A stretch of DNA of 64,000 nt from CAZCTC01 sp964501335 (GTDB lineage Bacteria > Chloroflexota > Anaerolineae > B4-G1 > SLSP01). The DNA lies in contig CAZCTC010000046.1 in the NCBI GenBank assembly GCA_964501335.1, forward strand, positions 1-64,000. Direction: 5' to 3'. A program made the translations under genes and the position numbers. This document shows positions 51,088 through 58,846 of this stretch, piece after piece (the stretch's first letter is position 1; every line of letters starts with the position of its first letter). The notes under the pieces were generated by a model. The model was not told where the DNA came from, did not search any database, and saw only the letters and a list, made by a program, of their open reading frames with translations.

Positions 51088-51121
51088 CTGTCACACTTCT
51101 GTCACACCTCGTGAGTATAAT
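51088..51121 (+). promoter_or_regulatory. Pho-box-like direct repeat and TATAAT
   Basis: CTGTCACAC at 51088-51096 and again at 51099-51107, exactly 11 bp apart, matching the CTGTCAY direct-repeat core of the enterobacterial Pho box. TATAAT follows at 51116-51121 with no -35, as expected if an activator replaces it. It would drive the rightward gene at 51383. Confidence 0.6.
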
Positions 51122-51181
51122 AAAGGTAAGCAGCTCTATTCCCCCCTGAAAACTTTTTCACATTTATTGGATGCTGCCCGT

Positions 51182-51291
51182 AAAAAACAACCGGTGCAAC
51201 CAATCCGGAAAACACAGAAGAAAAAGCCGATAACCGGGCGCACTTCAAAAAGTGCACCCCAACCTGAATTAAAAAACTCTACAACTCCAGG
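51182..51291 (+). repeat. Decayed dispersed hairpin element
   Basis: CAACCGGTGCAACCAATCCGG, AGAAGAAAAAGCC, an imperfect stem (GGGCGCACTT with AAGTGCACCCC at about 51236-51262), and AATTAAAAAACTCTAC. Lies in the leader of the next gene. Confidence 0.5.
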
Positions 51292-51382
51292 GTTCCAAAA
51301 ATCAAGTTAGGAATCGAGCATAAAAATGGAAGCCAAAACTCAAATCACATGGCGGCAACTGGGATCAGTCAGGGAGGTCAAA

Positions 51383-52177
51383 ATGGCAGAAACAAAACAG
51401 GTTGAGCCATTACAGTCTTTAACACCTAGAATTTTCGACCTGGATGTAAAAAAAGCCTGGGATGAAGCCACGTCTATTCCTACCGACTTCGGAAAGAAAA
51501 AACAATCTCTGGAACATCAAAAGGTAAGCCATCTCATCTATCGCTATATTTATTTTATCGACAACAATCTCGATACCCTGGAAAAGGCAATTCAGGAGCT
51601 CTTAAACCGCGAAGATCAAATGCCCTATCGCCCGGCACTGCTGACCGTACTGGATGCAATTAAATCCGAAAAGCCTTCATCCCCTGAGGAAATCGAAAAT
51701 TATGTCAACCAGATGATCCATGAAGGAAAAATCCTTTACGAAAAAGATGGTGACTTGAACAACGATGCAATCCGTCAAATCCGTAAACAAATCCTGATCA
51801 ACAAACTGATTATGGACAGGATCAACATACACAAAATAAATCCCGCCAAAATCGTAGCGCTGGCCGCGCGAGGGGTCTTGAAAAACCAATGGATTGGACG
51901 GGGATTGAGCGAGGAAATTGCCCTGGCCCTTTACGAAATCAATCCTAAAATCATCACCCCTTACAGCCATGGTTCAAATATCGCCTGGAACCACTGTTTC
52001 ATCGATTACGGCGATACATTTGAAGATCCCACCTGGAAACAATTCTTCACTCTGATCGATACCGAAAACAAGCCGCCTGTCTTTTTCGGCACGGCCGAAG
52101 ATTTCCGCAAACTCGGCCTGCCGGAAGACCGCACGGAAGATTACCTGCAATACATCGGCAAACGCGAAACCTCTTAA
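51383..52177 (+). CDS. Protein of unknown function beside the Pho-box-like site
   Basis: 264 aa from the ATG at 51383, preceded by GGGAGG; an in-frame ATG at 51326 lacks a ribosome site. Soluble and mostly helical, charged N-terminal half (RYIYFIDNNLDTLEKAIQEL), C-terminal half with YSHGSNIAWNHCFIDYGDTFED. No family recognised, no signal peptide. The region seems less GC-rich than neighbours. Downstream of a Pho-box-like promoter and upstream of the CYTH-HD-CHAD gene, so a role in phosphate or polyphosphate metabolism is possible but unproven. Confidence 0.55.
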   Translation: MAETKQVEPLQSLTPRIFDLDVKKAWDEATSIPTDFGKKKQSLEHQKVSHLIYRYIYFIDNNLDTLEKAIQELLNREDQMPYRPALLTVLDAIKSEKPSSPEEIENYVNQMIHEGKILYEKDGDLNNDAIRQIRKQILINKLIMDRINIHKINPAKIVALAARGVLKNQWIGRGLSEEIALALYEINPKIITPYSHGSNIAWNHCFIDYGDTFEDPTWKQFFTLIDTENKPPVFFGTAEDFRKLGLPEDRTEDYLQYIGKRETS

Positions 52178-52189
52178 AAAAGTGTTTGG

Positions 52190-52232
52190 AGTATTTTGGG
52201 CGCGCGGTCTCCGACCGCGCGCCCAAAATACT
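52190..52232. repeat. Hairpin AGTATTTTGGGCGCGCGG
   Basis: Perfect 18-bp inverted repeat, 12 bp after the preceding stop. Member of the hairpin family with its own unique stem. Confidence 0.65.
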
Positions 52233-52388
52233 ATTTTATCCTTCCGTGCAAAGCCCTCCTCCGATTTCTCCTTGTAGGTTTCCCAGAAACCTCTATAATG
52301 AAATGTATCCCGACTTATCCAGCCATCGCAGCTTCAATTACAGCCCCGCCCGCGCCGGGATATTCCACATCAGAAAGGCAGGCTTTCC

Positions 52389-54629
52389 ATGACAAAAAAA
52401 ATGGAGATCGAGGCCAAGTTCATCTTACCCGATCAGGAAACCCTCCATCGCCTTCAGGCCCTCGATCAAATCGCCACCTACACCCTCGGCGAAAGCCGGG
52501 TTCACACCCTCCATGACATCTATCTGGATACCGTCGGACGCCGCTTGATGACCGGAGGTTATGCCTGTCGTCAACGCGATGCCGGAAATCGATTTTACCT
52601 CACCCTCAAAGCCCTCCCCACCTCATCCGAAGATGCCATCCATCGCCGGGAAGAATTAGAAATCGAACTCAACGAACCGCCCACGCCCTTTCAATGGCCG
52701 GCCGGCCCCCTGCGGGATCGCGTGATCGAACTGGCCGGCAATGAGCCCCTTCTGCCCCTGATTCAACTACGGCAGCGCCGTACGGTACGCCCGCTGCTGC
52801 GTGACGGCAAAACTATCGCTGAAATGGGCCTGGATGAGGTCCGACTGGGTGTCGGCGAGAACGAACACCAGGAATATGAACTGGAAATCGAACTGACGGC
52901 CGCCGGCATGGAAGAAGATCTCCACACCCTGGCCGAAATGCTGCAACAGGAATGGCATTTAACGCCCCAAAAACTCTCCAAACTCCAGCGGGCCCTGGCC
53001 TTGATGGAAGCTTCGCTCCCTCATCCAACCATTACCACTGCCGCCCTGCCGCTGGAAACCCTCCTGACCACCTACCGCGTCGACCGGCATCACGCCCGCA
53101 CGGTAGCCGATCACGCCCTGGCCCTCTTTGACGCCATGCAACCCATCCACCGCCTCGCCCCCGATCGCCGCGGGCTGCTCGAAACCGCAGCCCTGCTCCA
53201 CAACATCGGCCTGGAAACCGACCCCGACAATCATCACGTCATCGGGCGCGATATCCTGCAATCCCATCCCCCTACAGAACTCTCTGCCGACGAACAACGC
53301 ATGGTGGCCTTGACCACGTTGCTGCACCGCAAAAAGATGAGCGAAAAAAAGCTCGATAAGGTGGCCGCCGACCCTTTAATGGTCGCCCTGCCGGCCTTCC
53401 GCCGCGACGAAACCCTGATCCTCGCCGCCCTGCTCCGGATTGCCGACGGGCTGGATTCCACCCAGAACGGCACGACGCGCATCATTAAAATCCATAACTA
53501 CCCCGGCGAAATTGAAATCGACCTCGCCGGCCCTGAAGTCCAGGAAGACAGCGTCCGCGCCGGCGAAAAGAGCGACCTCTGGGCCTTGAAATTCGACACC
53601 GTCATCCGCTTTATCCCGATCCTCCCTACGGAAACCACCCGTGCGGTAAGCTCGCCTACCGCCCCCGGCATTATACCCGACGACACCATGGCCGAGGCGG
53701 CCCGCAAAACCCTCTACTTCCAGTTACAACAGATGCTGGCCTACCAATCCGGTACCCGGGAAGGACTGGACCCCGAAAACCTGCACAAAATGCGGGTAGC
53801 CACCCGCCGCATGCGCGCCGCCCTGGATTTCTTTGAAGAGGCCGTGGATCAAAAACGTATGGCCGCCTTCCTCAAAGGGCTGCGCCGCACCGGGCGGATG
53901 TTGGGAGCCGTCCGGGACCTGGATGTCTTCCACATCAAAATCCAGACCTATCTGGCCGGATTGCCCCCCGAACAACAGGGCAGCCTGGGCCCCCTGTTGA
54001 CGGTCTGGTCTGCTGAACGCCAACGGGCCCAGGCGGAGCTGATTGCCTATCTCGACGCTCCTGACTACGCGAAGTTCGTCGAGGAGTTTAATGCCTACCT
54101 CCTCCGCCCCAGTACCCTCCCCCCCCATCGCGACCCCCCCCAACCTTACCGGGTCCGCGACCTGGTCCCCCTGGCCCTCTACCGTAACCTGGCCGCCGTA
54201 CGCGCTTATGATGCGGTACTCACCACTCCCCCTATCCCCTTCACAGCCTACCATCAACTGCGCATTGCCTTCAAGGGTCTGCGGTACAGCCTCGAGTTCT
54301 TCCGCGAAGTGCTGCACCCCGACGCAGCCCTGGCTTTGGAAACGGTTAAACAATTCCAGGATCACCTCGGCGACCTGCAAGATGCTGTGGTTGCCACGGC
54401 TCGCCTGCGCGATTTTCTGGTCACGGGCCGCTGGACCCCAACGGCCGACCTCGCAAAAGACGCCGCCCCGCTCCCCGGCAAAACGCTGGTCGCTCCCGGA
54501 GTCGCCACCTATCTGGCCTTCCGGCAGGCTGAAATCCAGACCCTGATTGCCGATTTCCCGGCACTTTGGGCCCAACTCCAAACCCCGGAGTTCCGTCAGG
54601 CCCTGGCTAACGCTGTCGCCACACTTTAA
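52389..54629 (+). CDS. CYTH-HD-CHAD fusion, polyphosphate-related
   Basis: 746 aa with three modules. CYTH/triphosphate tunnel domain (about 5-205) has the E-x-E-x-K motif at E6, E8, K10 (MEIEAKF). An HD-type domain like the C-terminal half of Ppx/GppA exopolyphosphatases (about 225-410) has HHARTVADHALALF, LLHNIG and ALLRIADGLD; the HD doublet reads H271-N272, so the Asp metal ligand is replaced. A CHAD domain (about 435-730) has its paired basic histidine helices (LHKMRVATRRMRAALDFF; YHQLRIAFKGLRYSLEFF). CYTH enzymes cleave inorganic triphosphate, and CHAD binds polyphosphate granules. Adding a Ppx-like HD between them is unusual. PPK2 genes follow after 36 bases. Confidence 0.9.
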   Translation: MTKKMEIEAKFILPDQETLHRLQALDQIATYTLGESRVHTLHDIYLDTVGRRLMTGGYACRQRDAGNRFYLTLKALPTSSEDAIHRREELEIELNEPPTPFQWPAGPLRDRVIELAGNEPLLPLIQLRQRRTVRPLLRDGKTIAEMGLDEVRLGVGENEHQEYELEIELTAAGMEEDLHTLAEMLQQEWHLTPQKLSKLQRALALMEASLPHPTITTAALPLETLLTTYRVDRHHARTVADHALALFDAMQPIHRLAPDRRGLLETAALLHNIGLETDPDNHHVIGRDILQSHPPTELSADEQRMVALTTLLHRKKMSEKKLDKVAADPLMVALPAFRRDETLILAALLRIADGLDSTQNGTTRIIKIHNYPGEIEIDLAGPEVQEDSVRAGEKSDLWALKFDTVIRFIPILPTETTRAVSSPTAPGIIPDDTMAEAARKTLYFQLQQMLAYQSGTREGLDPENLHKMRVATRRMRAALDFFEEAVDQKRMAAFLKGLRRTGRMLGAVRDLDVFHIKIQTYLAGLPPEQQGSLGPLLTVWSAERQRAQAELIAYLDAPDYAKFVEEFNAYLLRPSTLPPHRDPPQPYRVRDLVPLALYRNLAAVRAYDAVLTTPPIPFTAYHQLRIAFKGLRYSLEFFREVLHPDAALALETVKQFQDHLGDLQDAVVATARLRDFLVTGRWTPTADLAKDAAPLPGKTLVAPGVATYLAFRQAEIQTLIADFPALWAQLQTPEFRQALANAVATL

Positions 54630-54665
54630 TTTTCCAACTTCCACAGCAAAAAAGGAGTGGAAAGG

Positions 54666-55571
54666 ATGCTCGAAAAGATCGACCTTCAAAAAGAACTATC
54701 GAAAGCCGAATACAAAGAGCGACTGTCCCTGCTGCGCATTCGCCTCTACGATCTGCAAAAGGCGCTCTGGGATGCCGCCATCCCCAGCATCATCCTCTTT
54801 GAAGGCTGGGACGCCGCGGGCAAAGGTACCACCATTAATCTCCTCACCCAACGCCTGGACCCTCGCGGCTTCAAGCTTCAAACTGTCCAGGCCCCTCGCA
54901 CCTATGAAAAACATATGCCCTGGCTCTGGCGTTTCTGGCTCAAACTCCCCAACTACGGCCAGATGGCCATCTTTGATCGCAGCTGGTACGGACGAGTGCT
55001 CGTCGAACGGGTCGAAGGCTTCACCCCCGAATCCGAATGGCGCAAAGCCTACCAGGATATCGTCTCCTTCGAACGGACACTCGCCGATGACGGCTACCAG
55101 ATCGTCAAATTTTTCCTGCACATCAGCAAAAAAGAACAGAAACAGCGCTTTAAGAAACTGGAAAAAGACCCCCTGGAACGCTGGCACGTGCAGCCAGAAG
55201 ACTGGGAACACCATAAAAAATATAACGAATATGTCCGGGCCATCGAAGAGATGCTCGAACGTACCGATACGGAATGGGGCCCCTGGACTATTGTCGAAGC
55301 CACCGATCGTTATTGGACCCGCATCAAAGTCTTTGAAACTATCGTTCGCCAGCTGGAAGACGCCCTCAAAACGCACGGCAAACCGCTCCCGCCCCCTCCC
55401 ACGGTCATCCCGGATGACGATGATAATGATGATGATAATGACGACGACGCAGAAAAAGACCCCGGTAAAACCACCGAAGCGGTGGAAATAAATTCTCCCA
55501 CGCTCACCATTACGGCAGCCTCATCCCTGCCCACCGAAGTCACTCCCCTGGCTGTAAAAGAGGAGGATTGA
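54666..55571 (+). CDS. Polyphosphate kinase 2 family protein (first)
   Basis: 301 aa from the ATG at 54666, AAAGGAG 8 bases upstream. PPK2 fold: Walker A GWDAAGKGTT with K53, lid and Walker B region IFDRSWYGRVLVERVEGF. The DRSWYGRVLVERVEGF form resembles class II PPK2 (polyphosphate:AMP phosphotransferase). PPK2 uses polyphosphate to phosphorylate nucleotides. The C-terminal tail carries an acidic run (DDDDNDDDNDDD, about 251-262) and a Thr-rich end, absent from the next gene. Operon with the CYTH-HD-CHAD gene and the second PPK2 (1-base gap). Confidence 0.92.
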   Translation: MLEKIDLQKELSKAEYKERLSLLRIRLYDLQKALWDAAIPSIILFEGWDAAGKGTTINLLTQRLDPRGFKLQTVQAPRTYEKHMPWLWRFWLKLPNYGQMAIFDRSWYGRVLVERVEGFTPESEWRKAYQDIVSFERTLADDGYQIVKFFLHISKKEQKQRFKKLEKDPLERWHVQPEDWEHHKKYNEYVRAIEEMLERTDTEWGPWTIVEATDRYWTRIKVFETIVRQLEDALKTHGKPLPPPPTVIPDDDDNDDDNDDDAEKDPGKTTEAVEINSPTLTITAASSLPTEVTPLAVKEED

Positions 55572-55572
55572 G

Positions 55573-56382
55573 ATGCTGGAAACCCTCGATCTTACGAAAA
55601 AACTCACCCCTCAGGAATATCGGGAACAGCTGGTCGAACACCAGTTGCAACTCCGCGAACTGGCCTATCAGCTCTACGTTCATAAACGGATCCTCGTCGT
55701 GGTCTACGAAGGCTGGGATGCCGCCGGCAAAGGCGGCAACATCAAACGGATCACCGAACGGCTGGATCCCCGCGGCTACGAAGTCTTTCCTATCGCTGCC
55801 CCCCAGGGGGAAGATAAAACCCATCACTACCTCTGGCGCTTCTGGCGACGAATCCGCCCACCCGACGAAAAACAGGTCCAGATCTTCGATCGCAGCTGGT
55901 ACGGTCGTGTCCTCGTCGAACGGCTGGAAGGCTTCTGCACCGAAACAGAATGGAAACGGGCCTACCGCGAAATCAACGAATTCGAGCGCCAGCTGACCGA
56001 CTTCGGCGTCACCCTGGTCAAATTCTGGATTCAAATCAGCAAAGACGAACAGCTCCGCCGCTTCCAGGAACGCCAGACCACCCCCTACAAAGCCTGGAAA
56101 CTCACCGATGAAGACTGGCGCAACCGCGCTAAATGGGAAGTCTACGATCAGGCCATCGAGGAAATGCTGCTCAAAACCAGCACGCTCAACGCCCCCTGGA
56201 CCGTCGTCGAAGGCAACGACAAATACTACGCCCGGGTCAAAACCGTCCGCACCCTGGTCGAAGCATTGGAACGCGACCTGCACACCAAATCATCCCTCGG
56301 AAATACCCGTCATGACAGCATCCCCTTACCCGCCGAAGAAATTCCTACGAAAAAGGGCAAAGGTAAAAAGAAAAAAGGCTGA
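55573..56382 (+). CDS. Polyphosphate kinase 2 family protein (second)
   Basis: 269 aa; AGAGGAGG site lies inside the end of the preceding PPK2 gene, ATG one base after its stop. Walker A GWDAAGKGGN with K53 and IFDRSWYGRVLVERLEGF are intact. Basic tail KKGKGKKKKG, opposite in charge to the acidic tail of its partner. Class II PAP enzymes elsewhere are fusions of two PPK2 domains; here the two domains are separate adjacent genes, so a heteromer is plausible. Confidence 0.92.
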   Translation: MLETLDLTKKLTPQEYREQLVEHQLQLRELAYQLYVHKRILVVVYEGWDAAGKGGNIKRITERLDPRGYEVFPIAAPQGEDKTHHYLWRFWRRIRPPDEKQVQIFDRSWYGRVLVERLEGFCTETEWKRAYREINEFERQLTDFGVTLVKFWIQISKDEQLRRFQERQTTPYKAWKLTDEDWRNRAKWEVYDQAIEEMLLKTSTLNAPWTVVEGNDKYYARVKTVRTLVEALERDLHTKSSLGNTRHDSIPLPAEEIPTKKGKGKKKKG

Positions 56383-56396
56383 CCTTGAAAAAAGCC

Positions 56397-56495
56397 TATG
56401 GTTTCGGCGGCTTCAGAAAGCCGCCGAAACCATAAAGAACTCTCTCCCCCTCCCGCGCGTCGCTTCCCACTCAACAAAAACCATCTGCGGGATGC
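56397..56495 (+). repeat. Dispersed hairpin element
   Basis: Hairpin 56397-56434 (TATGGTTTCGGCGGCTT and complement), AAGAACTCTCTCCCCC, CCGCGCGTCGC and CTGCGGGATGC; starts 15 bp after the second PPK2 gene. Confidence 0.75.
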
Positions 56496-56509
56496 AACCT
56501 ATGTCCAGC

Positions 56510-56538
56510 TTGCCATTTTTTATATTTTGAGGTAAAAT
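56510..56538 (+). promoter_or_regulatory. Promoter of the 104-aa gene
   Basis: TTGCCA (56510-56515), 17 bp, TAAAAT (56533-56538), 33 bases before the ATG. Confidence 0.55.
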
Positions 56539-56571
56539 AGAACAAAAGTTCTAAACCTCAGGAGTGCAACC

Positions 56572-56886
56572 ATGGCAACCATTCAATTGGACGCAACCTT
56601 TGAAAACTATTACAGCCAGACCCTGGCTGTCCTGCAACGTGACGTAGAAACCCACGGCGACAAATGGGCCCGCACCAACCTCAAACGGGCCGTCGTCTTC
56701 CTGCAAGCCCCGCCCCCCTACTCCCACCTCCGCATCGTCCTGGGCGAACAAACCGCCGCCATCGAAACGCTCGCCGGCAAACTCGGCATCACCGTCCAGC
56801 GCGTCCGCGCCGGCAAAACCGCCGGCATCGCCGTCGACCGGGTTCAACCCTTCATCGGCGCCTGGGATGCCCCCGTCGCCTACTAA
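56572..56886 (+). CDS. Small protein of unknown function
   Basis: 104 aa with a CAGGAG ribosome site and its own promoter. Soluble alpha/beta protein, no motif recognised (VVFLQAPPPYSHLRIVLGEQ; AIAVDR-like middle). Convergent with the ABC-F gene across a hairpin element. Real gene likely from promoter, ribosome site and codon pattern; function unknown. Confidence 0.6.
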   Translation: MATIQLDATFENYYSQTLAVLQRDVETHGDKWARTNLKRAVVFLQAPPPYSHLRIVLGEQTAAIETLAGKLGITVQRVRAGKTAGIAVDRVQPFIGAWDAPVAY

Positions 56887-56918
56887 AAAAAAGAAAAGTC
56901 CCTGACAAATCGAAGAAA

Positions 56919-56960
56919 TTTATGATTGCGCGCGCATTCGGATGCGCGCGCAATCATAAA
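56919..56960. repeat. Hairpin between convergent genes
   Basis: Perfect inverted repeat TTTATGATTGCGCGCGCAT and complement, followed by CAAAAAACTCACCCTC. Lies between the 104-aa gene and the ABC-F stop. Confidence 0.7.
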
Positions 56961-56968
56961 CAAAAAAC

Positions 56969-58627
56969 TCACCCTCGCCGGCTGGACTGCTTCGCCATCT
57001 CCTCCAGATCCAGATAAGCCCGCACCGTCCCCCCCTGCACCGACCAAAGCTGCGAAGCGAATTCCTGAATGAAGGCCCGGTCATGCACCACCGCCAGGAC
57101 CGTCCCTTCAAAGGCCGCCATCGCCCGCTCGAAATTCACCCGGCTGGGAATATCCAGATGGTTGATCGGCTCATCCAGCAGCAGAAAATTACATCCCGTC
57201 GCTACCAGCTTTGCCAGCACCAACCGGGCCCGTTCTCCATAGCTTAGCGACCCCACCGGGATAAAAACATCATCTCCCGAAAAAAGGAAATAGTGCAGAA
57301 ACGACCGGACATCGGTCTCCGACATCTGCACCACACTGTGAATCAGCTCCAGCGGCGTGCCCGTCGGATCGAGCGTCTCCTGCTCCTGGGCATAATAGCC
57401 CAACCTGACATTCGCCCCCAGCCGGACGCGACCACTCAGCGGCTCCAACCGTCCGGCAATCGTCCGCAGCAACGTCGTCTTCCCCGCTCCGTTCGGCCCG
57501 ACCAGAGCGACCCGCGCCCCGGCTCGCAGGATCTGCTGCACCCCTCGCACCAACGGCACGCCGTCATAACCCACCGCCAGATCCTCCAACACCATCACTT
57601 CCTGCCCGCTGACCGGCGGCGCGAACTCCAGCTTCATCTGCCAGCTCAACGCAGGCTTATCCACCCGTTCATCGCTCTCCAGATAACGATCCAGCTTCTT
57701 CTCTCGCGATTTCGCCTTCTGCGCCACCTTCTTCGCAATCCGCCGCACGCCGGGCTGACCCGAGGTGGTCGTCCGCTCCACCCCCAAAGATTGCTCCTTC
57801 GTCCGGGCAATATCCTGCCGAAAACGTCGAACCTGATCTTCCTGATCGCGCCATTGCGCCCATTGATCGGCCCGCCGCTGCTCCCAGGCCTCGATATAAT
57901 CCGAGTAATTCCCCGTATATTCAATCACCCGATGGGTCTCCGGATCGAGATCCAGAATCCGATTCACGGTCCGATCCAGAAAAACCCGATCGTGCGAAAC
58001 CACCAACACAGCCCCCCGATAACGGGAAAGCCAGCTCTCCAGCCACTCCAACGCCTCCAGATCCAGATGATTGGTCGGTTCGTCGAGCAACAACAACTGC
58101 GGCCCACCCAGCAAAATCCGCGCCAGTCCCAACCGGGTCTTTTGCCCGCCGCTGAGGATCGCCACCGGCGAATCCAGCGCCACCCCATCCAGACCCAACC
58201 CGGCCAGCACCGCCTCCACCTGATGGGAATCCGGTTGATTCGCCACCGCCTCTTCCAAACGGGCCAACGCCCGATCATATTCTTCCCACGCCTCCGCTTG
58301 AGTGGCCAGCAATTCAGCCAGCCGCGCCACCTCATCTTCCAAAGCCTGCATCGCCGTCGAATGGAGCTGTAACACATCGGCAAGAGTATCGTTCTCCCCG
58401 TATTGCAACCCCTGCTCCAGATAGCCCCATCGCAGATCCGGCGGATTAAACCCGACACTGCCGCGATCCGCCGCCTCTTTCCCTGCAATAATCCGCAACA
58501 ACGTCGTCTTACCGCAACCGTTCGGCCCGATCATCCCCAGCCGATCCCCGGCATTGACGATAAACGAGACATTCTCCAAAATCACATTATCACCGTAACG
58601 CTTGGACAAATCAGATACTTGCAACAT
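56969..58627 (-). CDS. ABC-F family ATPase (ribosome-associated)
   Basis: 552 aa from the ATG at 58627, which has GAAGGAGG 5 bases upstream; the longer frame runs through a terminator. Two ABC domains without membrane segments: Walker A GPNGCGKT and GPNGAGKT, signatures LSGGQKTRL and LSYGERARL, Walker B LLLLDEPTNHLD and LLLDEPINHLD, switch VVSHDR and VVHDRA. The interdomain linker (about 235-320) is the charged P-site tRNA interaction motif region. ABC-F proteins rescue stalled ribosomes, and many protect against ribosome-targeting antibiotics. The upstream leader peptide and terminator suggest drug- or stall-inducible attenuation, as known for several resistance ABC-Fs. Confidence 0.92.
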   Translation of the reverse strand: MLQVSDLSKRYGDNVILENVSFIVNAGDRLGMIGPNGCGKTTLLRIIAGKEAADRGSVGFNPPDLRWGYLEQGLQYGENDTLADVLQLHSTAMQALEDEVARLAELLATQAEAWEEYDRALARLEEAVANQPDSHQVEAVLAGLGLDGVALDSPVAILSGGQKTRLGLARILLGGPQLLLLDEPTNHLDLEALEWLESWLSRYRGAVLVVSHDRVFLDRTVNRILDLDPETHRVIEYTGNYSDYIEAWEQRRADQWAQWRDQEDQVRRFRQDIARTKEQSLGVERTTTSGQPGVRRIAKKVAQKAKSREKKLDRYLESDERVDKPALSWQMKLEFAPPVSGQEVMVLEDLAVGYDGVPLVRGVQQILRAGARVALVGPNGAGKTTLLRTIAGRLEPLSGRVRLGANVRLGYYAQEQETLDPTGTPLELIHSVVQMSETDVRSFLHYFLFSGDDVFIPVGSLSYGERARLVLAKLVATGCNFLLLDEPINHLDIPSRVNFERAMAAFEGTVLAVVHDRAFIQEFASQLWSVQGGTVRAYLDLEEMAKQSSRRG

Positions 58628-58644
58628 AAAAGCCTCCTTCGTGG

Positions 58645-58682
58645 AAAACAAAAAACGGCCGTGGTGCAAGCACCACGGCCGT
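58645..58682 (-). terminator. Attenuator terminator in the ABC-F leader
   Basis: Minus strand ACGGCCGTGGT-GCTTGC-ACCACGGCCGT followed by TTTTTTGTTTT, ending 5 bases before the ABC-F ribosome site. Located between promoter and gene, so it must be read through for expression. Confidence 0.85.
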
Positions 58683-58706
58683 AAATAACACAAATACCAA
58701 ATATAC

Positions 58707-58763
58707 TTAGAAGTCTAGGAATGCATGGCGCTGCTCAAACGGAAAAGACAACAGCTTGCGCAC
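58707..58763 (-). CDS. Leader peptide of the ABC-F gene
   Basis: 18 codons starting at GTG 58763, with a perfect AAGGAGGT site six bases upstream (58770-58777): MRKLLSFPFEQRHAFLDF, stop TAA. It lies between the promoter and the attenuator hairpin. GCAAGC in codons 2-4 can pair with GCTTGC in the hairpin loop, a possible switch between antitermination and termination. Function as a sensor of ribosome stalling is inferred from the layout. Confidence 0.65.
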   Translation of the reverse strand: MRKLLSFPFEQRHAFLDF

Positions 58764-58797
58764 TCCCGGACCTCCTTATAATAAGATTAACAACCAG

Positions 58798-58825
58798 ATT
58801 GTAATGGATTTCGTATAGATGTCAA
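58798..58825 (-). promoter_or_regulatory. Promoter of the ABC-F leader
   Basis: Minus strand TTGACA (58820-58825), 16 bp, TACAAT (58798-58803). The predicted start is a few bases before the leader ribosome site. Confidence 0.75.
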
Positions 58826-58846
58826 ATCGCTTTCTAGAGGGGAAAC

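Noticed and set aside
56969..58693. Longer ABC-F start at 58693
   Set aside because: The extra codons run through the attenuator hairpin; the ATG at 58627 has a strong ribosome site and matches the family start.
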